Positions 20,840 through 32,504 are shown, numbered from the stretch's first letter. The stretch: DNA of 64,000 bases from Rhodococcus triatomae (GCF_014217785.1 NZ_CP048814.1:4092001-4156000), one strand, 5' to 3'. The notes: generated by a model from the letters alone, not told the origin. Numbers and translations: made by a program.

Positions 20840-21295
20840 ATGAAGACCCTGCTGGTCGTGCACCACACGCCGTCCCCGGCCACCCGGGAGTGTCTGGAAG
20901 CGGTACTCGACGGTGCCCGTCATCCGGATATCGAGGGGGTGGACGTGCGTTCGGTACCGGCGCTGTCGGCCACGATCCCCGATGTCCTGGATGCCGACGG
21001 CTACCTGTTCGGGACGTCGGCCAATTTCGGCTACATGTCGGGAGCTCTCAAGCACTTCTTCGACACGGTCTACTACCCGTCTCTGGATGCGGTGGCCGGC
21101 CGTCCGTTCGGGTTGTGGGTGCACGGCAACAACGACACCGCGGGTGCGGTCGCCTCCGTGCGCAAGATCGTGTCCGGGCTCGGCCTGGAACAGGTCGCCG
21201 AGGTCCTCGAGATCACCGGCCGGGTCGACGGGGCCGTTCGGGAGCAGTGCCGGGAACTCGGAGGCACCGTCGCGGTGATGCTGTCCGATGCGTGA
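20840..21295 (+). CDS. Flavodoxin-like / NAD(P)H-dependent reductase family protein
   Basis: A 151-residue flavodoxin-fold protein. The start VVHHTPSPAT occupies the FMN-phosphate loop. GTSANFGYMSGALKHFFD (about residues 57-74) is typical of the flavodoxin/WrbA-like FMN isoalloxazine region. GLWVHGNND near 92 is the next loop. It probably binds FMN and transfers electrons or reduces quinones, but the partner is unknown. A homologue (Rv2771c) follows the dapB membrane protein in mycobacteria. It overlaps the next gene by 8 bp. Confidence 0.82.
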   Translation: MKTLLVVHHTPSPATRECLEAVLDGARHPDIEGVDVRSVPALSATIPDVLDADGYLFGTSANFGYMSGALKHFFDTVYYPSLDAVAGRPFGLWVHGNNDTAGAVASVRKIVSGLGLEQVAEVLEITGRVDGAVREQCRELGGTVAVMLSDA

Positions 21296-22526
21296 GATGA
21301 GTGTCGCTGCGGCACGACGGGCAGCGTTGGCCTCCCAGGGTTTCGGGTCGGGGCCCTCCGGCAGCACCCCGACCCGGAGGACCGTCCAACGCGTCGTGGA
21401 CCGGATCCGGGTGTTCCAGATCGACTCCGTCTCGGTCGCCGTACGTGCCCACTACATGCCCATGTTCAGCCGCGTGGGCGCCTACGACCGCTCGCTCCTC
21501 GACGATGCGGCCTGGACGGACTCTCGGCGACGGCCCCGGCTGCTGGTGGAGTACTGGGCACACGAGGCGGCGTTCATGCCGGTCTCCGACTGGCCGCTCA
21601 TGAGGTGGCGGATGCACCGGTACCGCAACGGCCGGTGGCGCGGAGGTGACGAGGCCCTGACGCGCAACCCTCGTCTGGTACAGGACGTCCTCGATGTCGT
21701 CGCCGGGAACGGTGCCAGCAGTGCCGGCGACATCGAGAGTCTCCTCGGCACGCCCCGGCCCGGTCGCAAGGGCCCCTGGTGGGATTACAGCGATACGAAA
21801 ACCGTGTGTGAGCAACTCTTCTCGGCCGGGGCGCTGGCAGTGTCGCGACGCGACGGCTTCATTCGTCGCTACGATCTGGCCGAGCGGGTGGTCCCGGACG
21901 AGGTACGCGGCGTCGAACTCGACGAGCCCGACGCCGTTCGGCGGCTCGTCGCGAACTCCGTCCGCGCGCTCGGCGTGGCCACCGAGCCCGACATCCGTGA
22001 CTACCACCGGCTCTCACCCGTCCAGTCGCGTACGGCGCTCCGCGAACTCGTGGAGGAGGGCACGGTCGACGAGGTCGGGGTACGCGGGTGGGAGCCGACG
22101 GCCTACGCACCGGCGGGCCTGGTCGTCCCGCGACGGGCGAGCACCGCGGCATTGCTGTGCCCGTTCGACCCGCTGATCTTCTTCCGGGATCGCACCGAGC
22201 GCCTCTTCGGATTCCGTTACCGCCTCGAGATCTACACGCCCGCACACAAGCGGATCCACGGCTACTACGTGTTCCCGTTCCTGCTCGACGACGCCCTCGT
22301 CGCCAGGGTCGACCTCAAGTCCGACCGGCCGAACGCCACGCTGATGGTCCGCTCCGCGTTCGCCGAGCCGGGTCGGGACACACCGCGGGTCGCGTCCGCG
22401 CTCGCCGAGCAGCTCCGCGCGATGGCACGGTGGCTCGGTCTGGAGCGGGTGCAGGTCGAGTCTCGCGGCGACCTCGCACCGAGACTGGCCGACGAGTTCC
22501 GCCGAGCGACCGTCGACGCCCGGTAG
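21288..22526 (+). CDS. Winged-helix DNA glycosylase homologue (YcaQ/AlkZ family)
   Basis: A 412-residue member of the HTH_42/COG3214 family, which includes E. coli YcaQ and Streptomyces AlkZ, glycosylases that unhook interstrand crosslinks. The catalytic Q-x-D/Q motif is present as Gln44-Ile-Asp46 (RVFQIDSVSV), the QxD form found in YcaQ-type enzymes rather than the QxQ form of AlkZ. The rest shows repeated winged-helix segments and a C-terminal barrel rich in Arg/Tyr. An alternative ATG lies 9 nt downstream (21297) and fits the family start equally well. It overlaps the previous gene, so translation is coupled. The activity is inferred. Confidence 0.8.
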   Translation: MREMSVAAARRAALASQGFGSGPSGSTPTRRTVQRVVDRIRVFQIDSVSVAVRAHYMPMFSRVGAYDRSLLDDAAWTDSRRRPRLLVEYWAHEAAFMPVSDWPLMRWRMHRYRNGRWRGGDEALTRNPRLVQDVLDVVAGNGASSAGDIESLLGTPRPGRKGPWWDYSDTKTVCEQLFSAGALAVSRRDGFIRRYDLAERVVPDEVRGVELDEPDAVRRLVANSVRALGVATEPDIRDYHRLSPVQSRTALRELVEEGTVDEVGVRGWEPTAYAPAGLVVPRRASTAALLCPFDPLIFFRDRTERLFGFRYRLEIYTPAHKRIHGYYVFPFLLDDALVARVDLKSDRPNATLMVRSAFAEPGRDTPRVASALAEQLRAMARWLGLERVQVESRGDLAPRLADEFRRATVDAR

Positions 22527-22548
22527 CCGGCGAGGCGGCCACCGCCCG

Positions 22549-23214
22549 TCAGCGCTCGGGAAGGGTGTCGGGGGAGGTCGGGTCGGGTGGCGTCGCGACG
22601 AAGGGCGGAGGATTCTGCGGATCGAACGCCCCGGGGATCGTCGAACAGGTCGCGCCGGGCTCGGGGTGGGTATCGGGATTCTGTCGCAGCGTCCGCACGA
22701 ACCGGCCCACTCGCTCGTCCTCCGGATCGTCGACGAACAACTGGTGCCCCCACGACTGCAGCGACAGTGGCGCCTCCAGGCCCGGATAGGGGGAGAGCAG
22801 GAGGTAGCTCGACCCGTCGACCCGTGCGGCGAGATCGGCGAGAGCGGATCCGGACAGCCGCTCCGGATCGTAGGTGATCCACACCGCGCCGTGTTCGAGC
22901 GAGTGCACGGCGTTCTCGGAGCGGATCGGCACGTCGTAGACCGTCCCGGTGCACTGCGCCCACACCGAGTCGTGCCGGCCCCCGATCGGTGGACTGAACC
23001 GATAGTTCACCCGTTGATCGGCTGTCACGTGTTCGGCGAGGGGGTAGTCGACGATCGTGATGCCCTCGATGGAAGCGGGATCGTCGGATTCGGCCCCTGG
23101 GCGGCCGGGGATCGCCGAGGCGCAGGCCGCGCCGAACGTGCAGACACCGACCAACGCGACGAGCGCGAGAAGCTTTCCGCCTCCGGTCACGTCCGGAACG
23201 GCCTTCGCCGTCAC
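22549..23214 (-). CDS. DUF3105 exported protein
   Basis: A 221-residue DUF3105 protein. An N-terminal hydrophobic segment (LLALVALVGVCTFGAACAS, about residues 13-31) ends at a Cys, but the lipobox is weak because Gly rather than Leu is at -3. It may therefore be a lipoprotein or a simple signal-anchor protein. The family core has NAVHSLEHGAVWITYDP (about 110-126) with conserved His and Glu; the role is unknown. The GTG start overlaps the stop of the SRPBCC gene (GTGA), so the two are co-translated. The C-terminus is a Pro-rich tail. Confidence 0.8.
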   Translation of the reverse strand: MTAKAVPDVTGGGKLLALVALVGVCTFGAACASAIPGRPGAESDDPASIEGITIVDYPLAEHVTADQRVNYRFSPPIGGRHDSVWAQCTGTVYDVPIRSENAVHSLEHGAVWITYDPERLSGSALADLAARVDGSSYLLLSPYPGLEAPLSLQSWGHQLFVDDPEDERVGRFVRTLRQNPDTHPEPGATCSTIPGAFDPQNPPPFVATPPDPTSPDTLPER

Positions 23215-23645
23215 AGACTCTCGACGAACTTCGTCAGCCCCTTGCTCGCTGTCTCGAGCGCGGTCTTCTGGGCCTTCTTCACCAGAAAACCGGGCAGCGG
23301 GATCTTCGGGTCCACGGTGAGTTCGAACTCGACCTTCGTGCCCTTGTCGCTCGGGGTGAGCACGTACTTGCCGTCCTGCGCGTTCTGCTGGCTGCTCTCG
23401 ACCAGTGACCACTCGATGGAGTCGTCACCGTCGAACGAGTAGTCGACCACCTGTTCGTCGTTGATGCCCAGGATCGACAGCGTCATGCGCACGCGGTGCG
23501 GCCGTCCGTCCGGGTAGGTGGTCTCGACGGCCACCGTCTTGTGCGCCGACGACCACTCCGGCAGCCGCTCGACGGCGGCGAGGGCGGCCATGACCGTCTC
23601 CGGGTCTGCCTTGATCTCGAACTCCTTGGTACCCGTCACAGCCAT
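23211..23645 (-). CDS. SRPBCC-family (START/polyketide cyclase-like) protein
   Basis: A 144-residue SRPBCC fold, a lipid- or ligand-binding cavity protein common in multiple copies in mycolic-acid bacteria. Visible features are the N-terminal EFEIKADPETVMAALAAVERLPEW strand-helix (residues 8-31, read as EFEIKADPETVMAAL then AAVERLPEW) and a C-terminal long helix ending FVESL. No catalytic residues can be assigned. The ATG follows GAGGGGAAC. It is the first gene of a pair with DUF3105. An inverted repeat surrounds its putative -10 region at 23682-23706. Confidence 0.82.
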   Translation of the reverse strand: MAVTGTKEFEIKADPETVMAALAAVERLPEWSSAHKTVAVETTYPDGRPHRVRMTLSILGINDEQVVDYSFDGDDSIEWSLVESSQQNAQDGKYVLTPSDKGTKVEFELTVDPKIPLPGFLVKKAQKTALETASKGLTKFVESL

Positions 23646-23681
23646 GTCGTCGTTCCCCTCCGCGCCTCGGCGCCGTTCGCT

Positions 23682-23706
23682 GATGATGCGACGGTATTAC
23701 ATCATC
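23682..23706. promoter_or_regulatory. Inverted repeat at the SRPBCC gene promoter
   Basis: GATGATG-N11-CATCATC. The 11-nt spacer contains TAATAC/TACCGT on the minus strand, a possible -10 region, so the repeat would flank it as an operator. It could also act as a weak terminator for the ribbon-helix-helix gene. Confidence 0.35.
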
Positions 23707-23753
23707 GGCCGGCGCGGAGCCGGATACCGGAGCACGTGCGGGCTCCCCGCGGG

Positions 23754-24236
23754 TCAGGTGTCGTCGGGGCGGTATCCGCGTTCGGCGCGGCGCATCTGGT
23801 CGCGCAGCGCACCCTGGACGGCCTGCGAGACCCAGGAGTTGAGTGAGACCCCGTTCTGGGACGCGGCCTCCTCGGCCTTGGTCTTGAGCTGCTCGACCAG
23901 TCGCAGCGTGACGCGACTGATGTCACCGGTGACGTCTTCGAAAGCTGCCGCGACGTCATCGAAATCGGGACCGGCGGCTTCCTCGGCTTCGTCGCGATCG
24001 GCGCGCACGTCGACGACGACGGTGTCGCCGTCGAGGCGGAGAGCGAGCGTGCGGTCCGGAAGCTGCGCGGACACAGTGTCCGCGAACTCGCCCAGGGCTG
24101 CCAGAATCTGCAGGCGCAGGGCCGGTTCGAGGGCTTTGGCGAGGGCTGCGGCCACCTCTCGGGTGCGCTCGTCGCCGAGTGCTGCCGCGGCGGCGAAGTC
24201 GTCGTGGAGTGCGCGGGTGTACCGCTGGAGTTCCAT
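23754..24236 (-). CDS. HicB/Arc-like ribbon-helix-helix protein
   Basis: A 160-residue protein. Residues 105-150 form a ribbon-helix-helix (SRVTLRLVEQLKTKAEEAAS, then LNSWVSQAVQGALRDQ), the DNA-binding type seen in HicB antitoxins. The first 100 residues are acidic and helical and do not show a canonical HicB RNase-H-like fold. No HicA toxin gene lies next to it, so an orphan regulator is more likely than a toxin-antitoxin pair. A perfect 20-bp palindrome lies 11-30 nt before its start and is the obvious candidate operator for autoregulation. It is divergent from thyX. Confidence 0.75.
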   Translation of the reverse strand: MELQRYTRALHDDFAAAAALGDERTREVAAALAKALEPALRLQILAALGEFADTVSAQLPDRTLALRLDGDTVVVDVRADRDEAEEAAGPDFDDVAAAFEDVTGDISRVTLRLVEQLKTKAEEAASQNGVSLNSWVSQAVQGALRDQMRRAERGYRPDDT

Positions 24237-24246
24237 GATGTCAGTG

Positions 24247-24266
24247 TGACGTCATGCATGACGTCA
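24247..24266. promoter_or_regulatory. Perfect 20-bp palindrome, candidate RHH operator
   Basis: TGACGTCATG followed by its exact complement CATGACGTCA. It holds two 8-bp self-palindromic sites TGACGTCA, 12 bp apart centre to centre (24247-24254 and 24259-24266). It sits 11-30 nt upstream of the ribbon-helix-helix gene and about 130 nt upstream of thyX. Binding by the adjacent protein is inferred. Confidence 0.65.
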
Positions 24267-24347
24267 CGTCAAGGGTGCGGCGCGCGGGCCGCGGCCCGCG
24301 CGCCGGGGTAGCGGTCCCTCGGCCGCGAGCGCCGACCCGGTGGCGTC

Positions 24348-24353
24348 TATGGT
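24348..24353 (+). promoter_or_regulatory. -10 box of thyX
   Basis: TATGGT, 41 nt before the thyX GTG. The short leader carries AGAGAGGTGGAG as ribosome-binding site. Confidence 0.4.
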
Positions 24354-24393
24354 CGGGATTCACCGCACGGTGCAGGTGAGAGAGGTGGAGACG

Positions 24394-28137
<3,744 letters not shown>

Positions 28138-28148
28138 GTTCACCTCGC

Positions 28149-28775
28149 GTGACCTTCGCGCGAGACGAACGCCGGGCCCTGGTCGCCACCATGGTGGAGA
28201 CCGGCCCGGACGCCCCCACCCTGTGCGGGCAGTGGACCACCCGGGATCTGGCCGCCCACCTGATCGCCCGCGAACGGCGCCTCGACTCGGCGCCGGGAAT
28301 CCTCGTCCCTGCGCTGGCGGGGCACACCGAGCGGGTCCGGGCGGGAATCGCCCGGCGCCCGTGGACGACGCTGCTCGATCAGGTGCGCTCCGGGCCGCCC
28401 GTGTGGTCGCCCCTGCGCTGGGTCGACGCCCTCGCCAACACCGCGGAGATGTTCGTCCACCACGAGGACGTCCGCCGTGCCGAGGGCCGCGCGTGGACCC
28501 CGCGCGAACTCGGTGACGACCGGCAGGACGCGTTGTGGAAGCTGGTGAGCGGGATGGGCCGCCGGGCGTATCGGAAGGCGCCGGTGACGGTGGTGCTCGA
28601 ACGCCCGGACGGCCGACGCGTCGTCGCGCGCACGGCAGGTGAGTCCGTCGTGACCGTGCGGGGTGAGCCCGCGGAGCAACTGCTGTACGCGTTCGGGCGC
28701 GATCAGGTGCGGCTCGACCTCGACGGTGAGCCCGATGACGTGGCAGCCGTGACGGCCCTGGACCGAAGCCTCTAG
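28149..28775 (+). CDS. TIGR03085-type DinB-like protein
   Basis: A 208-residue protein of the TIGR03085 family, related to DinB/mycothiol-dependent maleylpyruvate isomerases. It has the N-terminal LCGQWTTRDLAAHLIARERRLD segment (read as LCGQWTTRDL then AAHLIARERR) and a second His pair in EMFVHHEDVRRA near residue 103; these His residues are the probable metal ligands. The substrate is unknown; a mycothiol-linked role is an inference from the superfamily. It lies directly after rnj and ends 28775, overlapping the convergent membrane-protein frame by 4 bp within a 20-bp tandem duplication. Confidence 0.8.
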   Translation: MTFARDERRALVATMVETGPDAPTLCGQWTTRDLAAHLIARERRLDSAPGILVPALAGHTERVRAGIARRPWTTLLDQVRSGPPVWSPLRWVDALANTAEMFVHHEDVRRAEGRAWTPRELGDDRQDALWKLVSGMGRRAYRKAPVTVVLERPDGRRVVARTAGESVVTVRGEPAEQLLYAFGRDQVRLDLDGEPDDVAAVTALDRSL

Positions 28776-28806
28776 GTGTCCTCGGGAGCCTCTAGGTGTA
28801 TTCGGG
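28767..28806. repeat. 20-bp tandem duplication across two convergent stop codons
   Basis: Two copies (28767-28786 and 28787-28806) differ at two positions. The core AGCCTCTAGGTGT contains the stop of the DinB-like gene and, on the other strand, a stop for the membrane protein. Because 20 is not a multiple of 3, the copies are read in different frames. Confidence 0.8.
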
Positions 28807-29389
28807 CACGAGGCGCAGGGCGTCGTCCGACCACAGTGACGCCCCCCGCGTGCCCCATCAGCAGCTTCGGGTAGAACGTCCACGCGAACCAGGGCGCGCG
28901 GTGCGACGGCCCGAGCAGCCCGTCCAGCACGAGCCCGCCCGCGGTGAGGACCACACCGAGGGGGCGGCGCCCGGACGGGAAGCGCCGCACGACGACGGTC
29001 GCCGCCATGAGGTACGCGTAGTGGGCGGCCGCCCACGCGGGGCCCGGCACCTTCCGCGCACCCGCACCGACATCCAGCCAGGCCACGGCGGCCGGGTGTA
29101 CGTGCAGCGCGGCGAACGCCAGGTGGGTGGTGTTGCCCTGCCCGGGGCGCTCGTACCACCGCGCGCAGGCCAGGGTGTTGTTCACGTAGACGCCGCCGGC
29201 GAGGTCCGTCGCCAGCACGCACGCGACGGCCGCCCGGCCCCGGTCCGCGCCGCGCCGCCGGGCGACCAGCGGGGCGGTGACGGCACCGGCCACGGTCGTC
29301 GCGGCCGTGAGCACGTGGTTGACGGGTGTCGCCTCCGGGCCCACGAACTCGTCCCACGCCCGGCGCAGCCGGGCGAGCGCCCCGCTCAC
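28772..29389 (-). CDS. Unidentified membrane protein, possible C-terminal frameshift
   Basis: About 205 residues from the GTG at 29389; I do not recognise the family. Hydrophobic stretches lie near residues 22-38, 47-62, 100-118 and 135-150. Conserved-looking His residues (THLAFAALHVHP, AAHYAYLM) and YPKLLMGHAGG are visible. After MGHAGG the frame becomes Arg/Pro rich and ends EAPEDT. Dropping one G from a G6 run (plus strand C6 at 28842-28847) would instead give AGASLWSDDALRLVPEYT and a stop at 28792, which looks far more like coding sequence. The gene may thus carry a one-base insertion or sequence error. A 30-codon frame upstream ends within its GTG (GTGA). Confidence 0.6.
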   Translation of the reverse strand: MSGALARLRRAWDEFVGPEATPVNHVLTAATTVAGAVTAPLVARRRGADRGRAAVACVLATDLAGGVYVNNTLACARWYERPGQGNTTHLAFAALHVHPAAVAWLDVGAGARKVPGPAWAAAHYAYLMAATVVVRRFPSGRRPLGVVLTAGGLVLDGLLGPSHRAPWFAWTFYPKLLMGHAGGVTVVGRRPAPRARIHLEAPEDT

Positions 29390-29478
29390 GGCAGCCCGCC
29401 GTCGAGGGTCACGCCCGCCCGGTCGACAGGCGCGCAGGTCAGTGGCGCGGTCACGGTGCAGGTCGGCACGCCGACCAT
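29386..29478 (-). CDS. Possible 30-codon ORF coupled to the membrane protein
   Basis: An ATG at 29478 preceded by GGGAGA opens a 30-residue frame containing two Cys. Its TGA overlaps the GTG of the downstream membrane protein (GTGA), the junction used elsewhere in this window for coupled genes. It may be a short leader peptide or the tail of a decayed gene. There is no recognisable domain. Confidence 0.3.
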   Translation of the reverse strand: MVGVPTCTVTAPLTCAPVDRAGVTLDGGLP

Positions 29479-29662
29479 CGTCGCAGCATCTCCCGGGCGG
29501 AAGCAACAGGAGCCAGTGCCTCTGGAGGCGGTCCTCTGGTGCGGCGCCGCCCCGGTCACGCGCCTGTCGGCAACGTGACGGCCGAGGACATCTGGAGAGT
29601 GTTCGCCAGCACGTTCGAGGTGTTGCGAGTGTGGCAGATGGTCCGGAAGGTGCCTCAGCGAC

Positions 29663-29668
29663 TAACGT
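29663..29668 (+). promoter_or_regulatory. -10 box of ftsK (leaderless)
   Basis: TAACGT, 7 nt before the ATG at 29676. Confidence 0.5.
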
Positions 29669-29675
29669 GAAGGGC

Positions 29676-32300
29676 ATGGCAGGGAAGACGAGTGCCCGCA
29701 GTTCGAACCCGACGACGTCCAGGTCGACGGGTTCCCGGACGAGCACGCGCTCCGCGAAGCCCGCTGCCCGTGGTTCCCGGACCACCTCCACTCCCCGGAA
29801 ATCCGCACCCCGGACCGCGAATACCCGAGGTCGAAAGCCCGCGGCCAAGCGCCGTCCGGGTGGACCCCTGCAGTCGGTGGGGCGTGGCCTGGCCGCCGGT
29901 TGGGGCATGCTCGCCCGGGGCGTCGGGGCAACCACCCGGACGGTGAGCCGGGCGGCCGACATCGAGGAGGGGCACCGCAGAGACGGAATCGGCCTCGGTC
30001 TGCTGGCGATGTCGGTCGTCGTCGCGGGCAGTGTGTGGTTCTCGGCCGGTGGGCCGGTCGGGGAGTGGATCGAGACCGGCGTGCGCGCGGTGTTCGGCAG
30101 TGCGTCGGCACTGCTGCCCCTGGTCGCCGCCTCGATCGCGATCGTGCTCATGCGGACGGAACCGAAACCGGAGATCCGGCCACGCCTGGTGCTGGGCAGC
30201 CTGCTCCTCGGCCTGCCGATTCTCGGCCTCTGGCACCTGATCGCCGGCGCTCCCACGGACGCGTCGGCCCGGGCGAGCGCGGCCGGCTTCGTCGGTTACG
30301 GCACCGCGGGCCCGCTCACCGACGGCCTCACCGTATGGGTGTCCGTCCCGATCCTGCTCCTGGCCGGCATGTTCGGTGTGCTGCTGCTCACCGGGACCAC
30401 CGTGCGGGAGGTTCCGGCGAAACTGCGCGCTCACTTCGGATTCGGCCACGGGCACTACGACGAGTACGGCCACGACGGCGACTACGACCCCGCACTGTTC
30501 GACGCCGACGGCTATCCCGTCGACGACTACGGCTCGGGTTCACCGCACGAGAACTATCCGACGGACGAGTTCACCCGATCGCGCCGATCCCGAGGTACCG
30601 CCGAGACCCGCACCGAGGTCATCGGCCTGTGGGACGACGAGCCCGCCGCACACGCACCCGACTCCGCCCCGGCCGAACCCGAGCCCGAGGCGCCGCCGAA
30701 GGCGCGCAAGACCAAGCGCACCCCGAAACCGGTGGCCGCGCCGGATCCGGAGCCCGAGCAGCCGCCGTTGCCCGACGTGGACAAGTTCGTCACCGACCGG
30801 GTGGTGGAGGGCGACTACACCCTTCCCCCGTCGACCCTGCTGGTGGCGGGCGATCCACCGAAGAAGGGCAGCGCCGCCAACGACGCGATGATCGAGTCCA
30901 TCACGTCCGTCCTCGAACAGTTCAAGATCGATGCCGCGGTCACCGGCTTCACCCGAGGCCCGACCGTCACCCGCTACGAGGTCGAACTCGGGCCCGGAGT
31001 CAAGGTCGAGAAGATCACCGCCCTGGCCCGCAACATCGCCTACGCCGTGGCGACCGACAACGTGCGGCTGCTCGCGCCGATCCCCGGCAAGTCCGCGGTC
31101 GGGATCGAGGTGCCCAACTCCGACCGGGAGATGGTGCGGCTGTCCGACGTGCTGGGCGCTGCGAGCACCCGCCGCGACCACCACCCGCTGGTCATCGGTC
31201 TCGGCAAGGACATCGAGGGCGACTTCGTCAGCGCCAACCTCGCGAAGATGCCGCACCTGCTGGTGGCGGGGTCCACCGGCTCCGGTAAGTCGAGTTTCGT
31301 GAACTCGATGCTCGTGTCCCTGCTCTCGCGGGCGACGCCCGACGAGGTGCGGATGATCCTCATCGACCCCAAGATGGTGGAGTTGACTCCGTACGAGGGC
31401 ATCCCGCACCTGATCACGCCCATCATCACCCAGCCGAAGAAGGCGGCCGCCGCCCTCGCATGGCTGGTCGAGGAGATGGAGCAGCGCTACCAGGACATGC
31501 AGGCCAACCGGGTGCGTCACATCGACGACTTCAACAAGAAGGTCAAGTCCGGGGAGATCACCGCACCGCTCGGCAGCGAGCGCGTGTACCGGCCGTATCC
31601 GTACATCCTCGCGATCGTCGACGAGTTGGCCGACCTGATGATGACCGCCCCCCGCGACGTGGAGGACGCCATCGTGCGGATCACCCAGAAGGCGCGGGCC
31701 GCCGGTATCCACCTGGTCCTCGCGACCCAGCGGCCGTCGGTCGACGTCGTCACCGGACTGATCAAGACGAACGTGCCCTCGCGCCTCGCCTTCGCGACGT
31801 CGTCGTTGACGGACTCGCGCGTCATCCTCGATCAGCCGGGCGCGGAAAAGCTCATCGGTATGGGTGACGGACTGTTCCTGCCGATGGGTGCGGGCAAACC
31901 GACCCGTATGCAGGGTGCGTTCATCACCGACGAGGAGATCTCCGCCGTCGTCGACTTCACCAAGAACCAGGCCGAGCCGGAGTACACCGAGGGCGTCACC
32001 GCGGCGAAGGTAGGGGAGAAGAAGGACGTCGACGCCGACATCGGCGACGATCTCGACGTCCTGCTGCAGGCCGTCGAACTGGTGGTGTCGAGTCAGTTCG
32101 GTTCCACCTCGATGCTGCAGCGCAAGCTGCGCGTCGGATTCGCCAAGGCGGGGCGCCTGATGGACCTGATGGAGACCCGGGGAGTGGTGGGTCCGAGCGA
32201 GGGCTCCAAGGCCAGGGAGGTGCTGGTCAAGCCGGACGAGCTCGAGTCCACCCTGTGGTCCATCCGAGGCGGCGACCCCGAGGCGGACGGCGCGGAGTAG
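29676..32300 (+). CDS. ftsK: DNA translocase FtsK
   Basis: An 874-residue FtsK/SpoIIIE translocase that pumps chromosome DNA through the division septum. A Ser/Thr/Arg/Pro-rich basic N-terminus (1-70) is followed by about four membrane segments (roughly 105-245). An acidic Pro/Glu linker (250-370) comes next, then the RecA-like motor with Walker A GSTGSGKSS (near 531) and Walker B ILAIVDELADLMM (near 644). The C-terminal gamma winged helix (SSQFGSTSMLQRKLRVGFAKA, broken as SSQFGSTSML then QRKLRVGFAKA) reads KOPS. The ATG at 29676 was chosen on the -10 box and because it gives the family start MAGKT. Confidence 0.96.
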   Translation: MAGKTSARSSNPTTSRSTGSRTSTRSAKPAARGSRTTSTPRKSAPRTANTRGRKPAAKRRPGGPLQSVGRGLAAGWGMLARGVGATTRTVSRAADIEEGHRRDGIGLGLLAMSVVVAGSVWFSAGGPVGEWIETGVRAVFGSASALLPLVAASIAIVLMRTEPKPEIRPRLVLGSLLLGLPILGLWHLIAGAPTDASARASAAGFVGYGTAGPLTDGLTVWVSVPILLLAGMFGVLLLTGTTVREVPAKLRAHFGFGHGHYDEYGHDGDYDPALFDADGYPVDDYGSGSPHENYPTDEFTRSRRSRGTAETRTEVIGLWDDEPAAHAPDSAPAEPEPEAPPKARKTKRTPKPVAAPDPEPEQPPLPDVDKFVTDRVVEGDYTLPPSTLLVAGDPPKKGSAANDAMIESITSVLEQFKIDAAVTGFTRGPTVTRYEVELGPGVKVEKITALARNIAYAVATDNVRLLAPIPGKSAVGIEVPNSDREMVRLSDVLGAASTRRDHHPLVIGLGKDIEGDFVSANLAKMPHLLVAGSTGSGKSSFVNSMLVSLLSRATPDEVRMILIDPKMVELTPYEGIPHLITPIITQPKKAAAALAWLVEEMEQRYQDMQANRVRHIDDFNKKVKSGEITAPLGSERVYRPYPYILAIVDELADLMMTAPRDVEDAIVRITQKARAAGIHLVLATQRPSVDVVTGLIKTNVPSRLAFATSSLTDSRVILDQPGAEKLIGMGDGLFLPMGAGKPTRMQGAFITDEEISAVVDFTKNQAEPEYTEGVTAAKVGEKKDVDADIGDDLDVLLQAVELVVSSQFGSTSMLQRKLRVGFAKAGRLMDLMETRGVVGPSEGSKAREVLVKPDELESTLWSIRGGDPEADGAE

Positions 32301-32373
32301 CCCGGCGCGGGCGGCACGGAACAGCCCGGATGCGGGGCAGCTCCGCAGTGTTGTGCTTGAATGGAGCACGCAT

Positions 32374-32504
32374 GGAGGGGAGTATCCCCGCTTTCGCGGC
32401 AGCATCGTCAACACGTTCGGCACCGTCGCCGATCCGGGGCTGCCGGTCGGCCCTGTTCGGGCCGGCGGGAGAGACCTCCGGTACCGCTCGAGGTCTACCG
32501 GAGG
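32374..32504 (+). promoter_or_regulatory. yybP-ykoY (Mn2+) riboswitch upstream of terC
   Basis: The conserved pieces of the yybP-ykoY aptamer appear in order: GGGGAGTA (32377-32384), GTCAACACG (32407-32415), CTGCCGG, and GGGAGAGACC (32467-32476). The outer helix P1 pairs GGAGG (32374-32378) with CCTCC (32475-32479). The same 3' strand can instead pair CCTCCGGTA (32475-32483) with TACCGGAGG (32496-32504), which buries the terC ribosome-binding site GGAGGG. Metal binding should favour P1 and free the site, a translational ON switch. Aptamer class is known from family; the switch mechanism is inferred from these pairings. Confidence 0.88.

Noticed and set aside
23754-24236. Complete hicAB toxin-antitoxin pair
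   Set aside because: Only an RHH protein is found. Neighbours are SRPBCC and thyX, and no small HicA-like double-stranded RNA-binding protein lies beside it.
29479-29580. Possible cobalamin or SAH riboswitch upstream of the membrane protein
   Set aside because: GC-rich stems are possible, but no B12 box or SAH core sequence is present.
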